Below, in pieces: positions 21,603-34,205 of a stretch of 64,000 bases of DNA. This stretch comes from Pteria penguin. Lineage: Eukaryota; Mollusca; Bivalvia; Pterioida; Pteriidae. The stretch spans positions 8,011,430-8,075,429 of the forward strand of contig CM068581.1 of the NCBI GenBank assembly GCA_035048485.1, read 5' to 3'. The translations under genes were made by a program, and so were the position numbers. The first letter of the stretch is position 1. The number at the start of each line of letters is the position of its first letter. The notes under the pieces were generated by a model. The model was not told where the DNA came from. It did no database searches and saw nothing but the letters and a program-made list of their open reading frames with translations.

Positions 21603-22217
21603 AAATTATGATAATGGGGTTTGGAAAAATGCAGAAAATATCAAGCTTTAATTGCCACTATTTCCTTGTCTGGTTTATCCTCAGTCTATAAAATTTCTTT
21701 CTTTTATCCCCATTTTTTATGACCTGACGCTTATGAACTTACATAGTTATTGGTCATTTATTACTTTTAATGAATTTATAACACTTGTTCCTCTCATAAT
21801 TACAATAAGTATAGTTTGATGAATAATAAACAAGTTCGCTATCAAGTGAATGTGTTTATTACATATGTAGCATATTCATTTGTGGTCCTAGAGATTTAAG
21901 TTTATAGTCACTGTCAGTTAGTTGAAACAATTTAACTGTGTTCTCTGTAGCTCAATGAATCAGTATATAGATAATATAGCAGGGATTTTTTTCTAATCCC
22001 TTATAAGTATGAATTTACACAAAGCATGTTTACAATACATGTATCCATGTTATTGATGTAAATCATGTTTTAAAGCAATTTATCATTTGTTATGATTTAT
22101 TGCTTAATGTGTATAAATGTTGAGTTATATGCAAATTGCATATTTCCTTGTAAATGATCTGCCTTTGATAGAGTGTTTGTGTTCTTTTACTAATGATCAA
22201 CCTATGTTTATACACAG

Positions 22218-22353
22218 TATCCGTCTGAACTGGTTGGGGATTGTGAAGTGAGAGTAGATAGTGGCCAGATCTCTGTCTTGCATCATACAATTTATTTCAA
22301 CACAACATCTAAATATTCACCAATTAGTAATTGGATCTTTAAAAGAATATATG
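22218..22353 (+). CDS. exon 8 of the membrane-protein gene
   Basis: The acceptor TTATACACAG ends at 22,217; the donor G|GTATAT follows 22,353. Phase 0 in, phase 1 out (136 nt). It encodes YPSELVGDCEVRVDSGQ, then VLHHTIYFNTTSKYSPI, then NWIFKRIY: one cysteine and one N-glycosylation motif (NTT), consistent with an ectodomain. The split codon joins exon 9 exactly. Confidence 0.6.
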
Positions 22354-23004
22354 GTATATTTTCTCTGTTAAAGATTGCTTAATTTGTTACTAAAGTTTAT
22401 GTTGTTTCAATGCTTGTTAATTAATAATGACTAATGTAAATTGACAATTAACTATTGTCTCTTGCATTATTACGCCGTTGAACTTCAATGTCAGGAACGT
22501 TGACAACTTGGAAATCCTCGGAAATTTGAAGTTGTCATACATCCCTGAGAACCTTTCTATGCATTTAATTAACTTACATGGGAACCTGAAGCTATCATGC
22601 TGTCCTGAGAAACTTTCTATTTATTTTATATTCAACATGGAAACTTGATTCATAGTTATCATGTGGTCCAGAAACCCTTTCTGTTTACCTTATTAGCAAA
22701 ATAGAAACTTGAAGTTATCATGTGGTCCAGATAACCTATCCATTAATGTTTTTAGCAACATAGAAACTGAAAATTTGAACTTCCTGAAACTCTAAATCTC
22801 TGAATGATTTTGAAAGTTGTTTACAGTTTTGAGTTATTGAAGTTCAACTGTAGTCTATTTGTATGCATGTGTTGATTGGCTGAACACAGCACTCTTGATA
22901 AATCATTAAGTAAATGTCCTGACCTATTGTGATTTTTAGAAAATGACATTACAGTAACAATAAATTATCTGCATTCCAACTGGCGGTACCAGATTTGTAA
23001 ATAA

Positions 23005-23660
23005 ATGTGTAACCGGGGTCGTGCTCCTCTTTGATATAAAGACACAAAAGGCGGTGGTTCAATTCAAACAGCTAGACTTTAATATATTTCTCATAGAAAA
23101 CCTGTGGAATTGTATAACAATATTGTAAAACTAGTTTCATTCACACAATTCCACAGTAATTTTAAATTATTTCAAATATATCACTGTATACAAAATTCAC
23201 AATATTGTCAAATTACAAATCACAGATTAAATCTTATCAAATGTAAAAAAAGTAATTTGACATACCAGGCATCTGGGTAAGTTTTACATTAAGACTTTGC
23301 AGTCATTTAATATAATACGGTGAAAACGTCTGAGTCTTTGAAGATCTCCAGTCAGAATAAAGAAGTTTTGGCAGCAGCCGAGTTAGTGCGTAATAAAAAT
23401 CATGTGTATACGTCCGATTTGTCAACTCTTTGACTACAAATCATACATACACCATACATAATAAGACATGGACAATGTGACGTATACATGGACAGGTAAA
23501 GACAAGTGAACCGTGCAACAAGACAATACAAATACTGGTGAAAGTAAATCATGCGTGCCGCATTGTGCTATGCTTTATGCTGTGACTCGATCTAGCTATA
23601 AACAAGACATATGAATACAAATGTGACAAATAAAGTGATGACTAGGAAAACAGATTCAAA
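23005..23660. other. LTR-like segment, intron 8
   Basis: The left edge reads TGTGTAACCGGGGTCGTGCT, and on the minus strand this ends CCCGGTTACACA, a common form for LTR ends. The block is relatively CpG-containing with a palindromic pair CTGTGGAATTGT / ACAATTCCACAG (about 23,101-23,155). I could not find the other end or a target duplication, so a solo LTR is only a suggestion. Confidence 0.25.
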
Positions 23661-24059
23661 CTCAAATTCAAAAACTTGACAACTTTATGATTCCTTTATT
23701 GGAAACATATTCATTTACACAATTTAATATAATAATAAAATCAATTCAGTCAGAAAAAAATGTATTAATTTGTACATGTAGTTTATCTATTGACATAAAT
23801 TATTACTGTATTGAAAGCATCGAATATGGAAATTGGGAAATGCAGAAAAATGCTGTTGTTCAAGAATGAACCATATAAAGTCCACATGTGCCTCTTGTTT
23901 AAGAGTTGCAAAGAATTTATTGAAATAAAAAATTATATGTGTTATATCACCTTTGAAAATTTGTCATATTACAATTTTCACTGACACTTGCCTCTGTCAA
24001 CAACATAACATATTATTGTAGTAGAAAGTAATTACACATATTTAATAACTTGCTATTTG

Positions 24060-24110
24060 TGTTAGACTCAGGTGAGCAGTGTGACTCATAGGCTTCTTTT
24101 AATACTCAAG
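24060..24110 (+). repeat. R1 3'-end fragment
   Basis: GACTCAGGTGAGCAGTGTGA CTCATAGGCTTCTTTT is a worn version of the R1 end (CAGGTGAGCGACATAGGCTC). Confidence 0.45.
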
Positions 24111-25023
24111 ATAAAAAGTGATGGGAAAACCTGACAATTGATCAGGGATTGCAGTCTTCAGTCATTATTTGAATGCGTTATATTCTAAGTAAAACAAAAT
24201 TGCAACTTTTTTGTTCTTTAAAAGCTGTTTCATGAATATTTTTTCAGCATTCCCTTTGAAAAATAGAAGGTTGTGGCAGCCTTCCTTGTTGCTTCACAAT
24301 TTTGACAAGCTATTCATCTCTATAACTTATTGGCAACACACTTTTAATTTTGTTAGAAACAAGTTTGGTTTTTTCACAACATTGAAGATCAATATAATTC
24401 ACTAGGGTCAGTTTTGCATAATAAAACTTTCTGCTGTGCATCCATATAAAATATGTCCTGGTATTTTAAAAATTATCTATCAATGAATCAATCATGTTTA
24501 ACATGAACACAAAATGTTTAACAAACCAGAGAGGTATCTGAAGCATTTCTGCCCATATATTTATGAGTGCTCTCAACTTGTCAGAATATCTGGTTTGTCA
24601 GTCGATTTAGACATATTTTGAGTTTAAATATTTTGTAAAGGATTGTTTAACATTGCTCAGAAGTCAGCTAGTTCAATTTTAATGTTGAAGTTCTAATTTG
24701 CATTACATTAATTACAACTCTCCAAAAATAGCATTCTGATTAGTGTAGTACGTGTGTTAATTTTGGAAGAAATCATATAACTGAGCTTGTGTGTTGATGC
24801 TTATAGCATGAGATTGAATATTACAGGACAACTAAGAGAGATTGTTGATTAATCTGGTGGAAGGAATTGAAGATTTTAATGAGCAAAAGAAAAAGTCCAA
24901 AGTATCTCCCTTTTATTGCATAGTTACTAGTAAACAGTATGGATTTTTTAGGTATGCTACATGATGGCTGTTTTTTATGAACTAATTTCATTTAGATAAT
25001 AGATGTGACTTTTCATTTTACAG

Positions 25024-25199
25024 AATTTGTTTTTAGCCACAATGAATACATAGAAGTGTGTCAAACACAAGATGAGGATTATTACAGGGGATGTCAGCCT
25101 GTTAACTGTGTACTGAAATACCATGGTAGCAGGAACTTCTTTGACTCCAAACAAAGGCTCTGCGTGCCAGTGTTGAACTGTGTATCAAAGGAGAATGTG
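25024..25199 (+). CDS. exon 9 of the membrane-protein gene: cysteine-rich segment
   Basis: The acceptor TTCATTTTACAG ends at 25,023; the donor GTG|GTAAAA follows 25,199. Phase 1 in, phase 0 out (176 nt). It encodes EFVFSHNEYIEVCQTQDEDY, then YRGCQPVNC, then FFDSKQRLCVPVLNC. Five cysteines in about 59 residues suggest a disulphide-stabilised module. It does not match a domain I can name with confidence. Strong coding character, good splice sites and phase make this one of the best-supported exons. Confidence 0.68.
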
Positions 25200-25889
25200 G
25201 TAAAATATACTTGGATCATGTAGACTATATCTCATATTCGTTAGAAACAAATGGACTTCATAATTTTACCTTCATTTTAATTCTACAGTGTTATATTCTA
25301 TTTTGTGAAAGAATGTATCTCTTATAATTATGCCCCCGTCGAGAAGGAAGAGACATATTGCTTTGCTGCTGTCGGTCAGTAGGTCAGTTAATTGGTCAGT
25401 AGGTCGGTTGGTAGTTCCATAAATGAGCAATTTCCATTCATTATCTCCGCAACGGTTGCACATATTGAAATGAGATACATTATGAGAATATCTAGGTCAA
25501 GATCTGATTTTGTTACCACCCTATGAACTTGGAAAATCCCCTTCACCATCTCTGCAATTGAGTCTTTTCGTTAAACATAGTTACTTCCCATTTGGGATGG
25601 TATTTGACGTAAAACGATTATGACGTCAAATTCCTATAAAAACGTCATTTGTGGACTATCATATTTCCCTGGGTTTAGATCATTTTCCATGAAATTTGAT
25701 GACGTCATGATTTTTTTTACGTCAGATACCGTCCCAAATGGGAAGTAACTCTGTATAATGAAAAGACCGAAAGGTTTATATATTGAAATGGAATCTGGCA
25801 GACAAATATGTCATCAGAATATTTAGGTCAGTAGTTTCATTGGTAGGTCCATAATTATGGGAAGAGGGGCATAAATGTTTTATAAATGT

Positions 25890-28040
25890 CTTAATCCAAT
25901 CATTGTTATACACAATGGGTACATCTGGCTGGTAGCAAATGCTTATACATCCGAGGCACCTGATTTCATTATTATACACAGTGGGTATGACTGGCTCGTA
26001 GGAAATGCTTACACATCCTGGGTGCCCAAATTCATTTTTATACACAGTGGGTGTGGATATTTGATAGAAAATGCTTGCACATCATAAGTGCCTGATCTGA
26101 TTATTATACACAGTGGGTATGGCTAGCTGGTAGGAGATGCTTACACAGCCAAGGTGCCCGAATTCATTATTATACACATTGGGTGTGGCTGGCTGGTAGG
26201 AAATGCTTGCACATCCTGGGTACCTGATCTCATTATTATACACAGTGAGTGTGGCTGGCTGGTAGGAGATGCTCAAACATCCTGGGCACTTGATCTCATT
26301 ATTATACACAGTGGGTATGGATAGCTGGTAGGAGATGTTTACACATCCTGGATGTCTGATTTCATTATTATACACAGTGGGTATGCCTAGCTAATAGGAA
26401 ATGCTTACTTATTCTCAATGCCTGATTTCATTTTTATACATAATGGGTATGTCTGGCTGGTAGGAGAGGGTTACACATCCTGGGTGTCTGATCTCATTAT
26501 TATACACAGTGGGTATGGCTAGCTGGTAGGAGATGCTTACACAACCAAGGAGCCCGAATTCATTATTATACACAATGGGTGTGGATATTTGATAGAAAAT
26601 GCTTGCACATCATAAGTGCCTTATCTCATTATTACACACAGTGGGTATGGCTAGCTGGTAGGAGATGCTTACACAGCCAAGGTGCCGAATTCATTATTAT
26701 ACACAGTGGGTGTGGCTGGCTGGTCGGAAATGCTTGCACATTCTGGGTGCCTGATCTCATTATTATACACAGTGAGTGTGGCTGGCTGGTAGGAGATGCT
26801 CAAACATCCTGGGCACTTGATCTCATTATTATACACTGTGGGTATGGATAGCTGGTAGGAGATGCTTACACATCCTGGATGTCTGATTTCATTATTATAC
26901 ACAGTGGGTATGCCTAGCTAATAGGAGATGCTTACTTATCCTCAATGCCTGATTTCATTTTTATACATAATGGGTATGTCTGGCTGGTAGGAGAGGGTTA
27001 CACATCCTGGGTGTCTGATCTCATTATTATACACAGTGGGTATGGCTAGCTGGTAGGAGATGCTTACACAGCCAAGGTGCCCGAATTCATTATTATACAC
27101 AGTGGGTGTGGTTGGCTGGTAGGAAATGCTTGCACATCATAAGTACCTGATCTCATTATTATACACAGTGAGTGTGGCTGGCTGGTAGGAGATGCTCAAA
27201 CATCCAGGGTATCTGATCTCATTATCATACATAGTGGGTGTGGCTGGCTGGAAGGAGATACTCAAACATCCAGGGCACCTGATCTCATTATTATACACAG
27301 GTAGCCATTATTATACACAGAAGGGCCAGGTAGCACAGTTGGTAGCGCGCTCGCTTCTCACCAATGCGACCCGGGTTTGTTTCCCCGGTGTGGTATGTGA
27401 GATGGTGGGGCTGTCACCTACCTGGCTTTGTGGATTTTCTCCGGGTACTCCGGTTTCCTCCCACACAAACGACACCCTTACCCCAAAATCTGTGCCAACT
27501 AGCAAGATTTATATAAGTTGTTAACTTGTTTCTTAATCGTTGTAAAATAAACAAAGTTTAATTTTAATTATTATACACAGTGGGTATGCCTAGCCAGTAG
27601 GAGATGCTTACACATCCTTGGTGTATGAAATCATAATTATACACAATGGGTATGACTGGCTGGAAGATGTTTACACATCCTGGGTGCCAGATCTCATTAT
27701 TATACACAGTGGGTATGGTGGAATGGTAGGAGATGCTTACACATCCTTGGTGCCTGAATTCATTATTATACACAATGGGTATGACTGGGTTTTAGGAGAG
27801 GGTTACACATCCTGGGTGTCTGATCTCATTATTATACACAGTGGGTATGACTGACTAGTAGGAGATGCTTACACATCCGGGGCACCTGATCTCATTAATA
27901 TACACAGTGAGTATGCCTAGCTAGTAAGAGATGCTTACACATCCTGGGCGTCTGATTTCATTATTAATATAAACAGTGGATGTGGCTGGCTGGTAGGAGA
28001 TGCTTACTTACCTTGGGTACCTGATCTCATTATCATATAC
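25890..28040 (+). repeat. about 65-bp intronic minisatellite with higher-order repeats
   Basis: Some thirty tandem units of CTGATCTCATTATTATACAC AGTGGGTATGGCTGGCTGGT AGGAGATGCTTACACATCCT plus GGGTG. Individual variants recur with an offset of about 526-530 bp (for example TAATGGGTATGTCTGG at 26,441 and 26,967, and CACAGTGAGTGTGGCTGGC at about 26,240 and 26,769), showing block duplication of about eight units. A SINE sits inside at 27,321-27,566. Open frames on both strands are repeat translations. It lies in intron 9. Confidence 0.92.
27321..27566 (+). mobile_element. tRNA-derived SINE family B, copy 2
   Basis: Same structure as 20,512-20,759: GGGCCAGGTAGCACAGTTGG, GACCCGGGTTTG (B box region, with substitutions), GGGTACTCCGGTTTCCTCCC, and tail GTAAAATAAACAAAGTTT. 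It is flanked by a 14-bp direct repeat, ATTATTATACACAG, at 27,307-27,320 and 27,567-27,580. The host minisatellite also contains this word, so the duplication is suggestive, not proof. Confidence 0.85.
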
Positions 28041-28394
28041 AAAAGGTTGTCTAGCCTGTAGTTGGTGCACAGTCATCTGCTGTCTGATGAGGAACTATTT
28101 CCAACATGTCCATAGAGTGACATCCATATCTGTTTTTGGAAAAAGAGGTTTCAAATGATACAGAATGGTCAACCATTTGATCTATTTTTGCGCTACTAAT
28201 TCTACCTTTTGCATGATGTTTTCACTGAATTTATTGGAGTAATATTTGTATTTAAATCTTTATGTTCCTTGAATGGTTATGAATAAAGCACATGTACTTA
28301 CGGCTGGTATATTTTAAACAATTGTTTATTATATATAATATATATACAAAGTCATTCATTTAACTGTTTTGTGACCAGTATATAATGAATGGAT

Positions 28395-28700
28395 TTGTAC
28401 TTCACCTGAGCCACTAAAGCCCAAGTGAGTTATTAATGTGGTGCTCTTAAGTCTTGTGGTCAATAAAAATTTCATATGTTCAACTTCTTTAGAACCACAG
28501 AAAGAATTTTTATGAAATTTTGTATAGAAAAAGATCCTCTACAAGTGTTGCAATTTTTTTTTAGTTATGTCCACAACGAGGTTAATGTAGGGCTGGTGAC
28601 GAAGGTTTCCTTCCTTAATAAACTTCAGACTTTGTGCATAAATTGACAAAACAAATACATCAGAGTGAATAAGAATGGTGTCTAAAGAAGGGTTTTGCTT
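28395..28700 (+). repeat. dispersed repeat R1, 5' part
   Basis: CACCTGAGCCACTAAAGCCC AAGTGAG, then TTTCATATGTTCAACTTC, ATTTTTATGAAATTTTGTAT and CCTCTACAAGTGTTGCAATT follow the same order as R1 copies at 40,135 and 43,060. Confidence 0.55.
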
Positions 28701-29000
28701 TGCTTTCAAAATCATTATTGACATTTTCTTTTGGAACTTATCAATTGTGCAAATTTGAAGTAGATTGGTGGATTTTTAGACAATGGATGGATGGACGGAC
28801 GGGCGGGCGGGTGGGCAGGCAGGTAGATGGACGGACAGACGGATTTGTACATAGATGTACTGGAGTAGAGGAATATTGTAAAATGATCTAAAGATAGGAA
28901 TCTAAGAAGTACTGAGGTGGTTTTACAAATCAAATTTCTCTGCAAAATGGTAATAACGTCAAATGAATAAGTGATATAAATATCATGATCATTCTTTTAG

Positions 29001-29123
29001 GTATATGATCCTGAGAACAATCAGTGTAAAAATTTGTCAATCAAACTGACGGAAGAAGATGTCAAGGTTCTTACACATACAGTCATTCATAATGACCTTA
29101 AACCTATCAACTGGAAAACACTG
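29001..29123 (+). CDS. exon 10 of the membrane-protein gene
   Basis: The acceptor CATTCTTTTAG ends at 29,000; the donor CTG|GTTTGT follows 29,123. Exactly 41 codons, phase 0 at both ends. It encodes VYDPENNQCKNLSIKLTEED then VKVLTHTVIHNDLKPINWKTL, with one cysteine and one N-glycosylation motif (NLS). Clearly protein-like and in frame with exons 9 and 11. Confidence 0.65.
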
Positions 29124-29170
29124 GTTTGTAAACTTTGACCCATATATAGATGCATGCAATTTTCACACTT

Positions 29171-30126
29171 TTAGCTCATCTGAGCCAAAGGCTCCTCCAA
29201 AACAGCTTGAAGGATTTTGATGAATCTTAGCATACATAATGTACCTGAGGGTCCATACCAAAATTGTTTTCTTGATCCAGATCTGTTCATTGTTGGATCC
29301 TGGGTGGGGCCAACTAGGTTGGAAAGGGTACCCTTCTTCAGAAATCTTCTCATTTGAAAGTTATGCATGGATTTAAAAAATAATTGCATCTAGGCAATCT
29401 TTAAGGATGGGTTATTAAAAAATGTGTTTTGGGTAAAGATATGTCAATTATAAAGGATAAAGGATTTAGATTAAACTCAATAGAAATGTAGTACTTATGA
29501 TACTTCATTAATTTGACAATTAAACTTTTTCTTCATAATCACAGTTTCCTGAGACAAACCAGATACATCAAAATCATCTAGAATAATGTGTGAAGAAGTT
29601 TTGTTGTTTATTATTCCAGTACAATATGATGAGTTTTCAACATTTTTGTGGACTTAGTCATTTTAATGCAAGAATCATTGATTGAATATGAGACTAACCT
29701 AATGCATCTGAGTGATCTTGAGGGATATGTGAAGACTAAGCTCACTGGGACAAATGTTCAGAGAGCTATTATCATACATTGTACCCCTGCCGGCGTTGTC
29801 TGTAGACAAAAACTTTTAACAAGAGTTATATCTTGTGAACTGTAAATAGTAGAGCTTCGATATTTCACATGTAGAATCTTTATGATCAAAACATTCATTT
29901 GGGACCATGAATTTTGACCTCTTGACCTTGAACTTTGACATACTATTCAAAAACTTTATTGGACTTAACAAAACATACAAGATAATGCTTTCTTTCTGAC
30001 AATGTCCCACCAGTGAGCTTTGTTGTTTTTTTATAACTCTTGTTCACTTTTCTGACATAGTTGAACCTAATTAAAGCATGTATGGCACTCAGCTAAGCAA
30101 TGTAGACCCTCCTGGTCCTCTTGTTT
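29171..30126 (+). repeat. R1 copy containing an R2 segment
   Basis: Starts TTTTAGCTCATCTGAGCCAA AGGCTCC (29,171) and ends CAGCTAAGCAATGTAGACCC..GGTCCTCTTGTTTG (about 30,126). R2 words (GGGACAAATGTTCAGAGAGC, ATTTCACATG, TTGACCTTGAACTTTGACAT) occupy 29,748-30,050, so R2 is nested in, or joined to, this copy. Confidence 0.55.
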
Positions 30127-32268
30127 GAATTATTTGTGTAATATTTCTAAATCGTAAATTGAGCTGTTTTCAAGATTTCTCAAATACTTTATGTGAATTG
30201 TGTACATTCTCTGAAGGCCATATAATAAACAAAACAAAGTTTATCTATTATAACATTCCTCATTTTTCATTATTACTAGTGAGGTGGATGAAAAAGTTTC
30301 TTAATTGAAATGACATGAGAAGGAATATTATTTTTTCCTGTCATTCTGTAAGTAACTTGCCCATAACTTTTGAAGCATAAAGCTATAAACTTCATATATG
30401 GCATGTGTACACCACTAGTTAATCCCTTTCACATGAAACCAAGATCAGCGACTTTGCGACCTTGACTGTGACTTAAGATTTTCTGTCAGCACTTTCTATC
30501 TTTATGAAACATCTCAAGTTTGGCTGGAGAGATTTAAATGAAATTACAACACCTTCATTGTCAGGAGATATGGAAGGCCTCTTTGGTTTTTTATGAAATG
30601 CATGTTGTTTCTTTATTTTTAAGTTAAAGTACTTTTATGCTACAAAAAGCTTTTATTCAGACATATATTGTGTTTCACATTATTTCAAGTTTACACTCAG
30701 AGATTACAGAGAAAGATCTATTTTGTTTTTCATAGAATGCTGTTTCTTTGTTGTGGTCGAGTTATAGAACCTTTCACTATTACTGCAGGACTGACATTTT
30801 GGTTAGCAAAATCATAAATGTTCTCACAAAATGATGTCAGAGACAATCAATTATATCATGACATCAAAATGTTTTTGGAAAACGTTATCATTTAACATCA
30901 GGCAAGCAGTAATAGTGAAAAGGTCTATGTTACTTTGTATGTGTCCTTTATTCAGGCATATATACTGTCTGTGTTTCATAATAACTAAAGTTTGCCTTTA
31001 GAGATTTAAATTATATTATAGCACATTCAATATGCAAACTTTATATTTTGTTACCACCAGGGACTTAGTGTTTCACAAACGTATATTGTTTACAATCATT
31101 GATATAAAATGGGAATATACTTCTTATTTTTCTAAACGTTTTGATTCAGCTGAGTTGGTCTGACATATTGTTAATTGAATGAAATTTAAGATTCAGAAAG
31201 ATGTCATAGGATATGTTTCTATGGTCATCCTTACAGACATGCATCCCAGATAGCACGAATACTTTGGGCCAACGTTGGCTAATGGTTGGACCGTTGGCGT
31301 TGGGCATACGACGTTGGCCCAACATTGGGCCAATGTTATCAAAACACTTTCTCACACGTGTTCAGAGATTAGTTGGTAACACAACATTGGCCCAACATTG
31401 GGCCAATACTGTAAGATTGACAAAACCAGATGTCGGAGTTATTTAAAACCATAACGTTGGACCGACGTTGGGCCAACATCAATAGTTTTATGTGATTTAT
31501 TGGGAAGATACACACCATTAAACGGGACGATGCTAAAATTTTACGGTAAAATGAAATACATAATTGTATCATTTATTTAATGGTGTATGGCCGGGATGTT
31601 GAAGATGTATGAATTAATGTTTAATTAATAATTCAAAAATACGTTTATTTGTATAAACATTTATGATTATATAACAGTATTTTATTAAATATATATGAAA
31701 ACACACTTTAAACATGCATAAAGAATTGTAAAGCAATGAAATCAAATAAAAGAGAAACACACGTATGCGTGAATTCCTTGGTTACATAACTGTTCTTGAG
31801 TGTTAGCAGATTCTAAGATAAAAGCGTATCTATTGACCAAGTAATTAGGTCAGAGTTTTTCACAGTGGAAGACTGGCCAGTTACTATGGTAATCTAGAGA
31901 TATAATATGTTGGGATGGTCAAAGTTGTATTCATTTTCCGTGTCCAGCATTCTGATCTCGGAAGTTTACGAATACAGAACAACGCATAAATTTAATACAG
32001 CAAGGAACAAAAAGAGGGAGGGGACGAAGTATTTTTATTGTGGATTTTGTTCATTTCATCATTCATATATCAAGAACATGTAAGTATATCAATTTTCTTA
32101 AAATTTCCAGATTTTCAAAAGGCCAAATCAGCCACGAATTTTCAAATAATTTGCCTTGATATCAAATTTAGATAACCTCAAATTGTTAGCCGTAGTGCGC
32201 TTTGTGCATGTATTGTGTTATGTAGTTAAGAAACTATTATTTTTTAAACGTGAAACTTATATATATAT

Positions 32269-32340
32269 AAGCACAAGAAAGCGACCACGGTTGATCCGAC
32301 ATGTTTGAATAGTGAACATTGTTGTTATATGTCCTATTTG

Positions 32341-32345
<5 letters not shown>
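32269..32345 (-). mobile_element. (TA)n-flanked AAGCACAA MITE, copy 1
   Basis: A 77-bp unit with ends AAGCACAA / TTGTGCTT, sitting between TATATATA and a 46-bp (TA)n run. Its reverse complement matches 50,267-50,335 (GTTCACTATTCA..GTCGGATCAACC). The (TA)n run at 32,346-32,391 expands on one side. Confidence 0.7.

Positions 32346-32391
<46 letters not shown>
32346..32391. repeat. (TA)n microsatellite
   Basis: An uninterrupted TA run directly against the MITE end. Confidence 0.95.
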
Positions 32392-32396
<5 letters not shown>

Positions 32397-34164
32397 CAAT
32401 GTTCTTAGTACAGTCTGGTATATTAAAATGAAGTTAAATACAAGTACTTGTAATAATTATTATAAGAAAAGGAAAAAAATTATAATAATAACATTTAGGT
32501 CAAGTTATAACATTTAACTCTATGTTATATAAGGTAATATCTTTATATAAAAAAATCCCCTTTTTAGGCTAAATTTCTCATTCGAATTTGTGAGGAGAAC
32601 ATGAAGGAAACAGAAGATTAATAGCCCTCGAACTTGCCAGAGAAATCAACTGAATGGGCAAAGGAGCATGGAATTATAAGTTCTTGAAAGGATCGAGGAA
32701 AGCTGGCCTTTTCGAATTTAGTTAAAACTCATGAGGTTTTAACAAGTAAGTTATCCTGAAAGCAACTTGAACAAGTCTAGTTAACGTTTGCATTTGAAAC
32801 ATAAATGTTCTTTTAAATTAAGTACTGGGTGTAAAGAGTTATGTTTAGTACACATATTGGTCAACTTATTCTTTTTGCATTTCTTCATAAAACTAATTTA
32901 ACATAGATATTTATTTATTCAGAAATGTTTTAAAGCAATAAATTTAACTATAATTTAAAGGAGCTGTTTGAGCAAACCGGCTATGAGCTGATTCCAGTGA
33001 GATCAGTAACCTTATAAAGGAATGGTATCGCTAATCCATGTGACCGAAAAAAAGGACGAAAAGAAGGGAAGAACGGAAAATAGAGAAAGAACGACGTCAA
33101 TCCTCACGAAATGAAACGGACGTCAGCGCATAATACCTGTCATTAAATAACATACATAGAGTATACTGTGTATTACTGTGTTCAGAAACTTGGAAACATG
33201 CATTTATTTTAAGAACAAATTATTGTGTATGTTTAAATCAGATGTGTATTAAATTTGCAGTTTTCTTGTTGTGGACACACAATAAATCTAATCACGTATT
33301 TTATTTTGTTCTGATAATTTGTAGCAATATAACAATTAGACCTGATGTACCTTGTGCCTTTGATTAGGTAAATTGTTTCTAAGCAGGCTTCTTCATGTGT
33401 AGAAAAACAACATTTTTAAAGCATTGGGAAGATTTTGCACACAAGTTTAAGGGAAAAGACACATTAATAACCAACTGTTGTAAAGATTTCTGGCCGACAT
33501 TAATATTGGCCCATTTTCACAAACCTTGGCCAAATGTCACCAGCATGAAATTGGGCCAACGTTGAACCAACGTCACTAACATTGGGCCTACGTTGGCCCA
33601 ATGTCACACTTGTTGGGGCAACATTGGCCCAATGTTGGGCCAATGTAAGAAGAAAACACACACCACATTGGGCCAACGTTGGCCCAACATATTGGGCCAA
33701 CATTGGGCCGATGAGCAAAATTGCATTGGGCCAACGTCATTTCCCAACGTTGGCCCAATGTAACGGGTGACATTGGCCCAACGTTGACCCAATGTTAGCT
33801 TGCTATCTGGGATATTCAATAATCAAAACGTGTTTGTCTCTTTCTGGATCTAGGTGTATAATACTACAGCAATTGTGTATCTTTGGTAAGTGTATTTACA
33901 GGGGTATACATATCTTTACAAGGGTAGGTGAAGTGTGTACGACCAAATCTTAGTCCTTCCTATACCCCTTTGATGTCAGAATGTCTACAGGGCCTATAAT
34001 CATCAGTATCTACTGAAACCCAGTGGATTGTTTTCCATTATCTGTAGGTAGAAGTACGATAATGGTTTTGAGAAAGTGATCCCCAAAATTATTGTTGACT
34101 TTGTAGTCAAAGGTGCTCATCAATAACAAATTCTCATTCTGATGTTGAAAATGTGTGCAGGGTT

Positions 34165-34205
34165 GTAGGGCCAGGTAGCTCATCTAGTAGAGCCTCTGTA
34201 TGTTA
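34165..34205 (+). repeat. fragment of SINE family B head
   Basis: AGGGCCAGGTAGCTCATCTA GTAGAGC resembles the 5' tRNA-like part of SINE family B with substitutions; the body is missing. Confidence 0.4.

Larger units (their letters stand above)
31247..33814. mobile_element. CCCAGATAGC inverted-repeat element with TTGGGCCAACGTTGG arrays
   Basis: A 2.57-kb structure in intron 10 whose ends are CCCAGATAGCA (31,247) and TGCTATCTGGG (to 33,814). Next to both ends are arrays of the self-complementary word CATTGGGCCAACGTTGGCCC (31,260-31,480 and 33,500-33,795). The interior carries a MITE (32,269-32,345) and no recognisable transposase. Short palindromic arrays at both ends suggest a non-autonomous DNA transposon, superfamily unknown. 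Several open frames here (GPTLAQ-type repeats) are translations of the array. Confidence 0.65.

Noticed and set aside
25776..27854. Many open frames with YNNEIRHPGCVSISYQ or IIIHSGYGWLVGDA repeats
   Set aside because: Products of the approximately 65-bp minisatellite on both strands; no start or splice logic, and frames break wherever the unit length changes.
33500..33819. Overlapping open frames with GPTLAQ and WANVGP repeats
   Set aside because: They come from the self-complementary TTGGGCCAACGTTGG array in a transposon end.
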